A DNA stretch of 64,000 bases from Fimbriimonadaceae bacterium (GTDB lineage Bacteria; Armatimonadota; Fimbriimonadia; Fimbriimonadales; Fimbriimonadaceae), in NCBI GenBank assembly GCA_020847855.1, contig JADLBH010000015.1:62001-126000 (forward strand). The letters are read 5' to 3'. The notes below the pieces were generated by a model, which saw nothing but the letters and a program-made list of their open reading frames with translations, did no database searches and was not told the DNA's origin. Made by a program: the position numbers and the translations under genes. Below, one piece after another: positions 1 to 8,300 of the stretch (within the stretch, counting starts at the first letter, position 1; the number at the start of each line of letters is the position of its first letter).

Positions 1-1
1 C

Positions 2-250
2 GGCTCCGCGGAGGCGGGACGGTCGAAGTGGACGGTGCGCCATGCCGTCGCGGGGGAGAAGGGCACCTTGGGAGCGAGCGAGCAAGTCAGCGCGCCCTAC
101 GAGGCGATCCGTCCCCCCATGGACTTCATGGCGTGCGCAGCCGATAGCAAGTACATCTACGTGACTTGGACCGAGAACCCAGGCTCGACGAACGCATGGG
201 ACTTCACGGGCACGTTCTACTTCGCCAAAAAGTCCCTAGGAGGACCGTAG
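2..250 (+). CDS. C-terminal end of an unidentified protein (partial)
   Basis: The reading frame is open from the window edge to a TAG stop, so this is the last 82 or so residues of a gene that begins upstream. A GTG lies at position 35, but coding-like residues continue before it, so it is probably not the start. The visible piece contains a segment (DSKYIYVTWTENPGS) that resembles one blade of a BNR/sialidase-type beta-propeller, in which Tyr-Val-x-Trp strands are typical. No catalytic residues can be assigned. The family guess is inference; that it is a coding 3' end is more secure. Confidence 0.55.
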   Translation, partial: GSAEAGRSKWTVRHAVAGEKGTLGASEQVSAPYEAIRPPMDFMACAADSKYIYVTWTENPGSTNAWDFTGTFYFAKKSLGGP

Positions 251-342
251 TACGGCGAAACCCACGGGCCGGACGAACGTCCGACTATGGGACAATGGAA
301 TTGAGGCAGACATTGCGTCTCGATTTGCACCAGGCGGCAAGG

Positions 343-942
343 ATGCAGGTGGCGGATAAGGCGGTCGGTTATGAGACCGACGCCGACCTCGTAGTTCGTG
401 CCCGAGGTGGGGACTTCTCGGCCTACGAGGTCCTCTTTGAGCGGCATCGCGCCCTGGTCTACCGGTTCGTGTACCAGATGTGCCGTAAGCAGGACGATTC
501 CGAGGACTTGACCCAAGAAGTGTTCGTCCGGGCCCTGAGGAACTTGGACCGGTATCGAGATCAGGCGAAGTTCACGACCTGGTTGCTCCGAATCGCCTCG
601 AACCTCGTCGCGGACCGGGCTCGGTCCCAGAACCGTCGCTCGGTGCTCGAGATCGAGCAGGCGAGCGACGGCTTGGCATGGATGACCCGGTCGAAGGCGA
701 CGGACCCGGTCGAGAACTTGGAGCACGAGCGGCTTCAAGAGGCCGTGGAACGCGCCCTGGCACAACTCAAACCCCAACAGCGGGAAATCATCGTGATGAG
801 GGACGTGCAAGAGCTACCCTATCAGGATATCGCCGACGTTCTGGGCTGCACCGTCGGCGGGGCAAAGCTCCGGGCACTCCGGGCTCGCAAAGCCTTGCGA
901 GACCTCACCCTCGCGCTCATGGGCGGGGAGATCAAACTATGA
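343..942 (+). CDS. ECF RNA polymerase sigma factor
   Basis: This is a sigma-70 family extracytoplasmic-function factor of about 199 residues, the usual size. Region 2 lies at about residues 25-97 and includes the core-binding and -10 recognition helices (DLTQEVFVRA, FTTWLLRIASN). Region 4 lies at about 133-190 with the helix-turn-helix (LPYQDIADVLGCTVGGAKLR). I chose the ATG 13 codons before DADLV because ECF proteins normally have a short leader there; an ATG at 295 is the alternative. The stop codon overlaps the next gene's ATG (ATGA), so it is co-translated with the anti-sigma-like protein and the degenerate HtrA protein downstream. It should direct core polymerase to an envelope-response regulon. 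Confidence 0.9.
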   Translation: MQVADKAVGYETDADLVVRARGGDFSAYEVLFERHRALVYRFVYQMCRKQDDSEDLTQEVFVRALRNLDRYRDQAKFTTWLLRIASNLVADRARSQNRRSVLEIEQASDGLAWMTRSKATDPVENLEHERLQEAVERALAQLKPQQREIIVMRDVQELPYQDIADVLGCTVGGAKLRALRARKALRDLTLALMGGEIKL

Positions 943-1634
943 AGGAGTTTCGCGAGATCAACGACCACGTCTTCGAGGGCGAGCCCTTGAGTCCAGGCAT
1001 CAGCCCGCGCGAGACACGACACGCCGAGGCGATCCGTGCGGCGCTTAGGTCGGTGAAGACGCCTGAGTGCAGGCTTCAAGTCGAGCACTTGCGGAACGCC
1101 GTGCTGGACACTTCCTCGCGCCGGCCCGCCCGGCCCGTCAAGTGGGGCTGGCTGGGTTCGGGGCTCGGCATCGCGGTGGCAGCCAGCATGCTCGCCGTAC
1201 TCCAACCCAAGGCGGACGTGGAAGCACCCGTTCTGGGCCAGGCTGGCCAGCCTGGCATCGTGGCCCTTCAAACGGAGCCCGCCGAGGGCCAAGCTGTGCC
1301 CAAGGTAAAAGCCGAGGTCTCTGAGCCCCCTGCCGCCGCCAAGGCGACAAACGTCGCACCCGAGCCGATGCGAAGGCCCAGGTCGAGGATTCGCGTTCGG
1401 CCCAAGTCTGAGTCCAAGCCACCCTTGAACGAGGCGACCCTGCTAGCGAGACAAGAGCCGCAAGCGAAGCGCGACGCCCCAGCACAGAAAGCCGAGACAC
1501 CCGCCGAGGCGGCCGTGGCGCCAGCCGCAGGCTCCACAGCGTCCGAGCAGGTCGTAGTCGTAGTGCAGCCCGGCACCGATCACGGGAAGGCTATCGAGGT
1601 GGGCCTTGGTCAAGACGTTCTGTTTGGCGGCTAG
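939..1634 (+). CDS. probable membrane anti-sigma factor
   Basis: The 231-residue protein starts on an ATG that overlaps the sigma-factor stop. Its N-terminal 65 or so residues are polar. One hydrophobic stretch (GWLGSGLGIAVAASMLAVLQ, about residues 70-89) could cross the membrane, and the rest is Ala/Pro/Lys/Glu-rich and low complexity, as expected of an extracytoplasmic linker. I do not see a His-Cys-Cys zinc anti-sigma motif. The anti-sigma role is inferred from its position and one-TM topology, not from a recognised domain. Its last 29 bases overlap the start of the next gene. Confidence 0.6.
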   Translation: MKEFREINDHVFEGEPLSPGISPRETRHAEAIRAALRSVKTPECRLQVEHLRNAVLDTSSRRPARPVKWGWLGSGLGIAVAASMLAVLQPKADVEAPVLGQAGQPGIVALQTEPAEGQAVPKVKAEVSEPPAAAKATNVAPEPMRRPRSRIRVRPKSESKPPLNEATLLARQEPQAKRDAPAQKAETPAEAAVAPAAGSTASEQVVVVVQPGTDHGKAIEVGLGQDVLFGG

Positions 1635-2622
1635 TCTCCTCGGAGCCTTCCTGCCACAGGAGCGAGCGGCCGTGGATGGCACCGCGTGGGAACGCGCGCA
1701 GGGCGGGATCCTTGTCCTAGAGCACCTGGGTGTGCCGACCGGGGTCGCGGCGGTGATTGACGAGCGCGGCCTCTTGCTCGCGCACAAGACCTCGTTGCGG
1801 ACGGGCCCCATGGCGGTGCGAATGCGCGATGGGAGCATCCTTACCGCAACCGTCGTGGCGCAAGACGAGGTCACTCAGGCAACGCTTCTCCAGATCCCCC
1901 CGATCCGCACTGAACTGCGAGCCCTGAGCGTCGCGCTCACCGCACGGGCCGGTGAGCGGGTCCTTGCCGCCACTCCTGCGGGCCCGGTCTATGGGCAGAT
2001 CGCAGGCACGGACAGGGTGGGCCAGATGCGACCCTCGCTCCGCTATCTCCCCTTGAGCGAAGTCTGGCTGGAGGCGAGCGCGGCCACGCAGTCGTCTTCC
2101 GTCCTGGTGAACGAGCGGGGCGAGATCGTCGGCCTGCTCGGTGCGAGCCTCGCCGAGGAGACCCGACCTGCTGCACAAAAGGAGAGCTTCGGTGGAGGGG
2201 CTGGTGTAGGTGCGAGCGCCGCGAGGGCGAACTATGGGCCAGGCTCGCTTCAAGTGAGCTATGCGATCGGGCCCAAGGTGATGAAACGGGTGGTGGACGG
2301 CTTTCGATCGCCGAGCCGAGAGGTGAAGCATCCGACGGTCGGCATCCTGTTCCGCATGTCCTCCGGCGCGGGGGGCGTAATCCTCGACACCGTGCTGGAC
2401 GGTTCGACGGCACAGCTTGCCGGGCTTCGTGCAGGTGACCGCGTGCTCACGGTGGAAGGCAAGACGATCTCCGATTCGGTGCAGCTCGCCGTAGTCCTTT
2501 TCGAGGCCACCCCTGGTTCGACCATCACCATCGCGTACGAGCGGGACGGCCAGACCAAGACCGCGAAGGTCAGAGTGACGAGTCAGGATATGGTTCTGAC
2601 GTCACGGACAATCCACTTGTAG
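1606..2622 (+). CDS. exported HtrA-like PDZ protein with degenerate protease domain
   Basis: This 338-residue protein has a TTG start with a Shine-Dalgarno-like aggtggg just upstream and a short hydrophobic leader (CLAASLLGAFL). Residues about 30-190 follow the HtrA/DegP chymotrypsin fold pattern: GLLLAHKTSL aligns with the HtrA GYILTNNHVV block, and SSSVLVNERGEIVGLLGA with the GNSGGPLVN block. By this alignment the catalytic His and Asp are replaced and the oxyanion glycines are lost. A PDZ domain follows (about 245-325, GGVILDTVLDGSTAQLAGL). It is therefore likely a pseudoprotease that senses or binds peptides, encoded in the sigma/anti-sigma operon. Its 3' end overlaps recJ by 40 bases. 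Confidence 0.75.
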   Translation: MVKTFCLAASLLGAFLPQERAAVDGTAWERAQGGILVLEHLGVPTGVAAVIDERGLLLAHKTSLRTGPMAVRMRDGSILTATVVAQDEVTQATLLQIPPIRTELRALSVALTARAGERVLAATPAGPVYGQIAGTDRVGQMRPSLRYLPLSEVWLEASAATQSSSVLVNERGEIVGLLGASLAEETRPAAQKESFGGGAGVGASAARANYGPGSLQVSYAIGPKVMKRVVDGFRSPSREVKHPTVGILFRMSSGAGGVILDTVLDGSTAQLAGLRAGDRVLTVEGKTISDSVQLAVVLFEATPGSTITIAYERDGQTKTAKVRVTSQDMVLTSRTIHL

Positions 2623-4304
2623 TTCCGCGCGCCTCGGAACTCGTCCACGTCCAGCTCAATCGCAGCCTCCACGTCGCTACCGCTGGGGATCGCAGCAAGT
2701 CCAGCCGCCTTCCCGAAAGCGATGCCTTGGATCGTCTGGCGGCCCGCTTGGAACCGGGCCCAGGCGTGCTCAGGCTTGGAGGTCGGCTTCGCTCCCATGA
2801 GCTTGAGCCCGCGCACTCCAAAAATCGGCTTGGGGTTCCCTTGGCCGAAGGGTTCGAGGGCGAGCAGCGCTTCGCCATAAGCCGGACTCGCCTCTTCGGC
2901 GTCGAGCATCGCGGTGAGGCGTAGGCGAGGGGCATAGTCCTCCTCGGTCAGACTCTCGCTCGCGCGACGCTCAAGGCTCGCTCGAAGCTCTTCCAGGCGT
3001 TCGGTCTGGACGGTGAACCCTGCCGCGAGCTCGTGGCCCCCGCCGGAATCCAGGATGTCCGCCATCCCCCGGAGAGCCAAACCGACGTCGAAGCCGGGCA
3101 AGGATCGGGCCGACCCACGGGCGATCCCGTTGTGGATGCTTGCCGCAAAGGCCGGGCGACGGAACTGTTCGAGCAACCTTCCCGCCACGAGCCCTACAAT
3201 CCCTTGGTGCCAGTCGGCGGAAGCGACGAAGATGATCGGCCGCTCCCCCTGACCATCGCTCACCGCGGCCTCGATCGCTTGCTGGACGGCGTCGCGTTGC
3301 TCGTCCTTGCGGCGCTCGTTCACCTCGTCCAAGTGTGCGGCGAGCATCGTACACTCTTCCGTACACTCCGAGGTCAATAGCTTGAGCGCTACGGTCGGGT
3401 CGTCAATCCGTCCCGCAGCATTGATCCGCGGCCCGAGCACAAAACCGACGTGTCGGGCGGTGACCGCCTCCTTGATGCCTAGGCGCGCGACCTCCTTGAG
3501 TGCGCGAAGCCCCGCCTTTTGTGGATCGAGCATCCTCGCAAGGCCGATCGAGGCGATGACGCGGTTCTCATCGGTGAGGGGCATAAGGTCGGCGATCGTG
3601 CCGAGGGCGGCGAAGTCCATGTAGGCGCGGTAGTACTTGTCCACGGGGGCACCGATCTCCTCCGCCAAGGCAGCCCCGACCTTGAGCGCGACCCCGACCC
3701 CTGCCAGCTCCTTCCATGGGTAGTTGTGGCCCTCGCGCTGTGGGTTCACCACTGCGTGAGCGTCGGGGAGCGAGTGGTCCACCTGGTGGTGGTCGGTCAC
3801 GACCACCTTCATCCCAAGCTCCCTCGCGGCTCGGATCGGCTCGTAGGCTCCCGAGCCGCAGTCGCAGGTGAGCATGACCTGGGCGCCTGCGGCGTGGGCC
3901 GCCTTGATCGAGTCCATGTGGATGCCGTAGCCTTCCGTCACTCGGTGCGGGACGTGCGGGCGGACCTCACAGCCGATCTTCCGGAGGAAGCGCGTGAAGA
4001 GGGAAGTGCTCGTCACGCCGTCCACATCGTAGTCCCCGTGGACAAAGATCGGTGCCTTGTTCTCGCGCGCCCATGCCAGCACGGACACTGCCTCGCGAAT
4101 GTCGGGAAGGAGCCACGGAGAGTGAAGCTGGTCGAGGCATGGGTGCAAGAACCGGTGGGCAGCTTCGGGTTCCGTGACCCCCCGGGTCACCAAGGTCGCG
4201 GCCACGATCGTGGGAATCCCGAGTTCGCGGCAAAGGACCGCCTCGGCCGAGGCGTCGCGGGGAAGGAACTCCCAACGAGCGGGAACGGCCTCGGCCTGTC
4301 CCAT
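2583..4304 (-). CDS. recJ: single-stranded-DNA-specific exonuclease RecJ
   Basis: RecJ degrades single-stranded DNA 5' to 3' in recombination and mismatch repair. The 573-residue protein has the usual length. The DHH phosphoesterase motifs are present: HGDYDVDG (residues 89-96), the DCGSG loop near 148 and VTDHHQ (169-174), which coordinate two metal ions. The DHHA1 domain carries SGGGHELAAG near residue 420. It lies three bases downstream of nusG on the same strand, where many bacteria have rplK, so it is probably cotranscribed with secE-nusG. Confidence 0.96.
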   Translation of the reverse strand: MGQAEAVPARWEFLPRDASAEAVLCRELGIPTIVAATLVTRGVTEPEAAHRFLHPCLDQLHSPWLLPDIREAVSVLAWARENKAPIFVHGDYDVDGVTSTSLFTRFLRKIGCEVRPHVPHRVTEGYGIHMDSIKAAHAAGAQVMLTCDCGSGAYEPIRAARELGMKVVVTDHHQVDHSLPDAHAVVNPQREGHNYPWKELAGVGVALKVGAALAEEIGAPVDKYYRAYMDFAALGTIADLMPLTDENRVIASIGLARMLDPQKAGLRALKEVARLGIKEAVTARHVGFVLGPRINAAGRIDDPTVALKLLTSECTEECTMLAAHLDEVNERRKDEQRDAVQQAIEAAVSDGQGERPIIFVASADWHQGIVGLVAGRLLEQFRRPAFAASIHNGIARGSARSLPGFDVGLALRGMADILDSGGGHELAAGFTVQTERLEELRASLERRASESLTEEDYAPRLRLTAMLDAEEASPAYGEALLALEPFGQGNPKPIFGVRGLKLMGAKPTSKPEHAWARFQAGRQTIQGIAFGKAAGLAAIPSGSDVEAAIELDVDEFRGARNYKWIVRDVRTIS

Positions 4305-4307
4305 CGC

Positions 4308-4835
4308 CTACAGTTTCTCTACTGCTAAGAACTCGAGCTCGACCGGGGTATCGCGTCCAAAGATGGAGATGAGCACCTTGACCTTCTCGTGCTCAGGGTG
4401 GATCTCCTCGATCTTGCCGGTGTAGTCAATAAAGGGCCCTTCGATGACTCGGACCACGTCGTTCTTGCCGAACGCGACCTTGGGCGCCACTTGCGACTCC
4501 TCGATGTTCGACATGATCCGCTTGACCTCGTACTCTTCGAGGGGCACGGGTCGGTTGCCGCTCTGGACAAAGCCTGTGATGCCGGACGTGCCCTTGACGA
4601 TCTTGTAGGTCTCGTCTGTCAGGTTCATCTGAACGAGGATGTAGCCAGGAAACACCTTGCGGTCCACGAGCACGCGCTTACCTGCCCGCGAGCTCATCTC
4701 CTGCTCGGTCGGGATAAGGATCTCAAAGATGTCCTCGCCCCATGCCCCCTCGATCTCGGCCCTTCGGGTGAGCAACGATCGAACCTTGTTCTCATGGCCC
4801 GACAGGGTGTGAACGGCGTACCAAGCCCTTGCCAC
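4308..4835 (-). CDS. nusG: transcription termination/antitermination factor NusG
   Basis: NusG binds RNA polymerase and links it to Rho or the ribosome. The 175-residue protein is normal in size. The NGN domain occupies about residues 1-115, beginning WYAVHTLSGHENKV and including FPGYILVQM. The KOW domain at about 122-155 contains VIEGPFIDYTGKIEEI. It follows secE by three bases, the universal secE-nusG arrangement. The usual next gene, rplK, is absent and recJ follows instead. Confidence 0.98.
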   Translation of the reverse strand: MARAWYAVHTLSGHENKVRSLLTRRAEIEGAWGEDIFEILIPTEQEMSSRAGKRVLVDRKVFPGYILVQMNLTDETYKIVKGTSGITGFVQSGNRPVPLEEYEVKRIMSNIEESQVAPKVAFGKNDVVRVIEGPFIDYTGKIEEIHPEHEKVKVLISIFGRDTPVELEFLAVEKL

Positions 4836-4838
4836 GGC

Positions 4839-5075
4839 CTACGAACCCCCCGTGACAAAGATCTTCAGGACCTGCTCGAAGAAGAGGGAGAGCAAGTAGA
4901 GCAGGCCGGCTACCATGAGGCAGACCGCGAAGACCACGCCCGTCAGGCGCGTCGTGTCGCGGCTGGTGGGCCAGCTGACGTGCTTCATCTCCCGCACTAC
5001 GTCGCGGTAGAAAGCCTTGGGCCCCCGTCCCAGCTTGGGTACCGGGATGGTGGCGGACTGATGCTTATCTGCCAT
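4839..5075 (-). CDS. secE: protein translocase subunit SecE
   Basis: SecE is the small essential subunit of the SecYEG translocon. The 78-residue protein has the short single-span form: an amphipathic segment ending in VVREMKHVSWPTSRDTTRLT, the conserved hinge with the Trp-Pro-Thr/Ser motif, followed by one transmembrane helix (VVFAVCLMVAGLLYLLSLFF). The start ATG is preceded by a GAGGAA Shine-Dalgarno sequence. It is the first gene of a secE-nusG-recJ run, and the 106 bases to greA must hold its promoter. Confidence 0.96.
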   Translation of the reverse strand: MADKHQSATIPVPKLGRGPKAFYRDVVREMKHVSWPTSRDTTRLTGVVFAVCLMVAGLLYLLSLFFEQVLKIFVTGGS

Positions 5076-5181
5076 GTGGTTCCTCGTGCCACCAGGACAT
5101 ACGGCTCCGCACCGCGCAGTCCATGGGGATGCCTGGATGGTACCGCAGACGGAGGGGTCGGTTCGACCCCTTTTGGGCCGG

Positions 5182-5679
5182 TTAGCGAGAGATCTTGATG
5201 ATCTCGTAGTTCAACACGCCTGCGGGCGCCTCGAACCGAGCAACGTCCCCTTTCGCGTGGCCCACGAGGGCTTGGCCCATGGGCGACTCCTCGCTGATCA
5301 GGTCGTTGTCGGGGTCGGCCTCGACGCTTGCAACGATCCGCAAGTTGAACTGGACACCAGAAGCCACGTCCTTCACCGTCACCTTGCTGCCCAAGCCGAC
5401 CTCCTTCGTCGAGATCTCGCTCGGATCCATGATCTCAGAGTTGGAAAGGATCGTCTTGAGGTCGCTGATGCGATTCTCGATGAAGGCCTGTTCCTGCTTG
5501 ACCTCGTCCAGTTCACTGTTGTCCTCGCTGAACTCGCCGTGGTCAATGCTTTCACGAATGCGCTCGGCGATCTCGGCTCGCTTGACCTTGGTCAAGTGCT
5601 CCAGCTCGTCCTTCAGACGGGCATAGCCGTCTGGCGTCAATATGTATCCGCCACCGGACTCCAGTTCGAATTCCTGCAT
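5182..5679 (-). CDS. greA: transcription elongation factor GreA
   Basis: GreA rescues backtracked RNA polymerase by stimulating transcript cleavage. From the chosen ATG the protein has 165 residues, close to the family's 158. The N-terminal coiled coil carries the acidic tip (HGEFSEDNSELDEVK) that enters the secondary channel. The C-terminal FKBP-like domain has the typical DLISEESPMGQALVGHAKGD signature. A TTG nine codons upstream extends the frame, but the ATG has a GGAG Shine-Dalgarno sequence and the family start. A strong promoter lies directly upstream. Confidence 0.97.
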   Translation of the reverse strand: MQEFELESGGGYILTPDGYARLKDELEHLTKVKRAEIAERIRESIDHGEFSEDNSELDEVKQEQAFIENRISDLKTILSNSEIMDPSEISTKEVGLGSKVTVKDVASGVQFNLRIVASVEADPDNDLISEESPMGQALVGHAKGDVARFEAPAGVLNYEIIKISR

Positions 5680-5696
5680 TCCGCTCCGAGCCGGCG

Positions 5697-5727
5697 ATTG
5701 TAGCACCGCCGCCCATTAGAGTGTCAA
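5697..5727 (-). promoter_or_regulatory. sigma-70 promoter of greA
   Basis: Reading the minus strand there is a perfect TTGACA, a 19-base spacer and TACAAT preceded by TGC (an extended -10). The -10 ends 17 bases before the greA ATG, giving a short leader with the Shine-Dalgarno site. The spacer is longer than the ideal 17, which the extended -10 could offset. Confidence 0.7.
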
Positions 5728-5769
5728 GACGCGCTGAGTCCCGCAGACGTTACCGGAAAGGGGACTTTT

Positions 5770-6495
5770 GTGCTCGATCCTGCAGGTAACCTGCGTGGAG
5801 TGCGAGCGGCGGCCCTTGCGACTACGATCTTGATCCCTTGGCTGGCCTTCGGGATCGAGACCGACCCGGCCCTGGTCGCTCCCGACCTGATCCTCAACGT
5901 CCGGGAGCACCCGACGACCGCGGACATCATCGAGGCGAGGGCGCGAGACCCGCTCGTCGAGCCCGAGAGGCTCGCCGCGGCCGCCCGTGCCCTCGGCGAG
6001 CGGGTGGGATCGCCGCCGCGAGGGTTGGAGGCGGAGAGGATCGCCGTCCCCGGCCCTCGCGGCACCAAGATCGCCCGTGCCTACTTTGCGACCGACCACG
6101 TGGTGGACCGGGCCAAGGGGACCGTTGACCTCACGAGCCTGGTCCAAGCGTTCTGCGACCCGAAGGGCGAACCTCCGATCAAGAACCTGGCAATCGTCCT
6201 CGATGGCGAGAAGCCGGTCGCAGAGCTGTCGCTCAAGGAGTATAAGGACCGCAGGGTGTGGATGCGTGCCGCAGCGAGCGAGGATCCGCCTGGTGTCGAG
6301 ATCAGGATCAGCCTCCAGACTGATTCTCTCGAAGGGGTCCGCGTCCCCTACCGCAACGATGAGAACTTGCCCGAGAACCCGGTCGCTCCCGTGGAGGTGG
6401 GAATCCCCACGCTCGTCTGGATACTTCTCGGTACCGCCGGACTTGCCGCCGGTGCCTTGGTATACTCCGTGCTCGCTCGCCGAACCCGGCGATAG
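5770..6495 (+). CDS. membrane-anchored protein upstream of pilT-like gene
   Basis: I do not recognise this 241-residue protein. A hydrophobic leader (about residues 13-28, AAALATTILIPWLAFG) suggests export, and a second hydrophobic segment near the C-terminus (IPTLVWILLGTAGLAAGALVYS) followed by an Arg-rich tail suggests anchoring, with about 180 residues outside. The GTG start has a good aaagggg Shine-Dalgarno sequence. It lies 15 bases before the PilT-like ATPase and is likely cotranscribed, so a pilus-related role is plausible but not shown. Confidence 0.75.
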   Translation: MLDPAGNLRGVRAAALATTILIPWLAFGIETDPALVAPDLILNVREHPTTADIIEARARDPLVEPERLAAAARALGERVGSPPRGLEAERIAVPGPRGTKIARAYFATDHVVDRAKGTVDLTSLVQAFCDPKGEPPIKNLAIVLDGEKPVAELSLKEYKDRRVWMRAAASEDPPGVEIRISLQTDSLEGVRVPYRNDENLPENPVAPVEVGIPTLVWILLGTAGLAAGALVYSVLARRTRR

Positions 6496-6510
6496 AACCT
6501 CAAGGAAGAC

Positions 6511-7590
6511 ATGGCCGACCTCGCAACCCTGAAGATCACCGACCTCATTCAGCTCGGATACGACATCGTGGCCTCCGACGTGATGCTCAAGGTCGGATCC
6601 AAGCCGAGGATGAAGAAGGACAGCTTCATCCAAGACCTCCCCGGAGAGTGGCCGGTGCTCAAGGAGGAGGACGTTGTGCGATTGCTCCACAGCGTCATGA
6701 GCGAGCGGCAGAAACGGGTCTTCGAAGAGACGAACGAGATGGACCTCGCCTTCGCCCTCGAGGACAAGTGCCGCGTCCGAACCAACGTCTATCGGCAGAG
6801 AGGCGGGCCCGCGGCCGTGATGAGGATCATCCCGTCCAGGATCCGCACCCTGGAAGAACTCGGCCTGCCCACCGTGCTCAGCGAGCAGACCCGGCACCGA
6901 CAAGGACTCATCCTTTGCACGGGCCCCACCGGCTCCGGAAAGACGACGACCCTCGCCGCGCTCCTGGACATCATCAATGAGGAGCGACGGTGCCACATCG
7001 TCACCATCGAGGACCCGCTCGAGATCGAGCACTTCGACAAGAACAGTTATCTCAGCCAGCGAGAGGTCGGTCTCGACACCGAGGACTTCATGCCTGCGCT
7101 CCGTGCCGTGGTCCGTGAGGCGCCCGACGTGATCCTCATCGGCGACATGCGCGACACCATCACCAGGCACACCGCGCTCCAAGCGGGTGAGACGGGGCAC
7201 CTCGTGTTCTCGACCGTCCACACCGCGTCCGCATACGAGACCCTGGACCGTATTATCAACATGTTCCCGCCGCACGAGAAGGTGCACCTCTGCCAACGTC
7301 TGGCGAACTCGCTACGGGCCGTCATCGCCCAGAAGCTCGTGCCACGTGCCGACGGAAAGGGCCGCGTCGTCGTCCCCGAGATCTTGATCTGTACCCCCAC
7401 GGTGAGCAAGGCGATCGAGGACGGCCACTTCGGCGATATCTACCACCTGATGAACGAGGGCGGCTTCTGGGGCATGCAGACGATGAACCAGGGGCTCGTC
7501 CGGTACGTCAAGGCGGGCATCATCACGGAGGAGGTCGCCGTACAATACGCCGGCATCGTCTCCGAGCTGAAGCAGATGCTCCGCAGATAA
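6511..7590 (+). CDS. PilT/VirB11-family ATPase (type IV pilus retraction-like)
   Basis: This 359-residue protein belongs to the PilT group of secretion ATPases that power pilus retraction. The Walker A motif GPTGSGKTTT is at 138-147, the Asp box at about 165-170 (IEDPLE), AGETGH at 225-230, and a His box STVHT at 234-238. At the Walker B motif the sequence is DVILIGDMRD (206-215), where canonical PilT has a catalytic Glu in VGEMRD. The N-terminal domain is also divergent. It is the last gene of a two-gene unit and has a clear AAGGAA ribosome site. It may be a PilU-like accessory or slow ATPase. Confidence 0.9.
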   Translation: MADLATLKITDLIQLGYDIVASDVMLKVGSKPRMKKDSFIQDLPGEWPVLKEEDVVRLLHSVMSERQKRVFEETNEMDLAFALEDKCRVRTNVYRQRGGPAAVMRIIPSRIRTLEELGLPTVLSEQTRHRQGLILCTGPTGSGKTTTLAALLDIINEERRCHIVTIEDPLEIEHFDKNSYLSQREVGLDTEDFMPALRAVVREAPDVILIGDMRDTITRHTALQAGETGHLVFSTVHTASAYETLDRIINMFPPHEKVHLCQRLANSLRAVIAQKLVPRADGKGRVVVPEILICTPTVSKAIEDGHFGDIYHLMNEGGFWGMQTMNQGLVRYVKAGIITEEVAVQYAGIVSELKQMLRR

Positions 7591-7681
7591 GGGGCTCGGA
7601 TCGGGACGGCATCCTGCGACCTGCGGTTCGTTCGCGGTTGCCGTTTCCGGTTCGTTCAGGGTGGGAACTGGCCGCATCGGA

Positions 7682-7687
7682 TAGAAT
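7682..7687 (+). promoter_or_regulatory. -10 box of leuD (leaderless-type)
   Basis: TAGAAT sits six bases before the GTG start of leuD. With a normal -10 to +1 distance, transcription would begin at the start codon. No Shine-Dalgarno sequence fits between them and no clear -35 is visible. Confidence 0.6.
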
Positions 7688-7693
7688 CCATGT

Positions 7694-8290
7694 GTGGAAG
7701 GGTTCCGGAAGCACACGGGCAGGATCGTGGTCTATGACGCCGACCAACTCGACACCGACCGGATCATCCCGGCCCGGTTTCTGAGCCGAGTGAGCCGCTC
7801 TGGATACGGAGAACTGCTCTTTCACGATGTGCGAGGCGAGGGCTTCCCGCTGGACGAGCCCTCGGCGCAGGGAGCGACCGTCCTTGTGACCGGCTCGAAC
7901 TTTGGCTGCGGCTCCTCGCGAGAGCACGCGGTCTGGGCCATTCAGCAGGCCGGGTTCGTGGCCGTGATCGCGAAGAAAACGCCGGACGAGAGCGGCTTCT
8001 CCGATATTTTCCGCAGCAACTCGACCAACTGCGGCCTGCTTCTCATCGAGCTACCTAAGGCCAACCACGCCATGCTCGTTCGAGCAGGGAGCGGTGCAGA
8101 AGTCACCATTGACCTGCCCAACCAAACCGTCACCCTAGGAGACGGCCACATTCGTTTCGAAATCGCCGCCGCCACGAAGCGCCAATTGGAGTCTGGCTTG
8201 GACCTGATCGGGACCACGTTGGCCCTGGACGGCGAGATCTCGCAGTTCGAGGCCCAATGGGACTCCTTCGTCCCGCAGGAAGTACCCTAG
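7694..8290 (+). CDS. leuD: 3-isopropylmalate dehydratase small subunit
   Basis: LeuD is the swivel-domain subunit of isopropylmalate isomerase in leucine synthesis and pairs with the iron-sulfur LeuC, which is not in the window. The 198-residue protein has the family's DTDRIIPARFL segment (about 18-28) and the substrate-loop motif GSNFGCGSSREHA (about 64-76). The GTG start lies six bases after a -10 box, so it is probably translated from a leaderless mRNA. leuB lies far away at 30.6 kb. An alternative is the small subunit of a homologous aconitase-type enzyme. Confidence 0.9.
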   Translation: MEGFRKHTGRIVVYDADQLDTDRIIPARFLSRVSRSGYGELLFHDVRGEGFPLDEPSAQGATVLVTGSNFGCGSSREHAVWAIQQAGFVAVIAKKTPDESGFSDIFRSNSTNCGLLLIELPKANHAMLVRAGSGAEVTIDLPNQTVTLGDGHIRFEIAAATKRQLESGLDLIGTTLALDGEISQFEAQWDSFVPQEVP

Positions 8291-8300
8291 GGGGGTCGTG

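Noticed and set aside
5716-7296. A 526-codon open frame on the minus strand opposite the PilT-like gene
   Set aside because: The plus strand carries a PilT-family protein with all its motifs, and the minus-strand product is a low-complexity mix of His, Asp and Arg typical of antisense frames in high-GC DNA.
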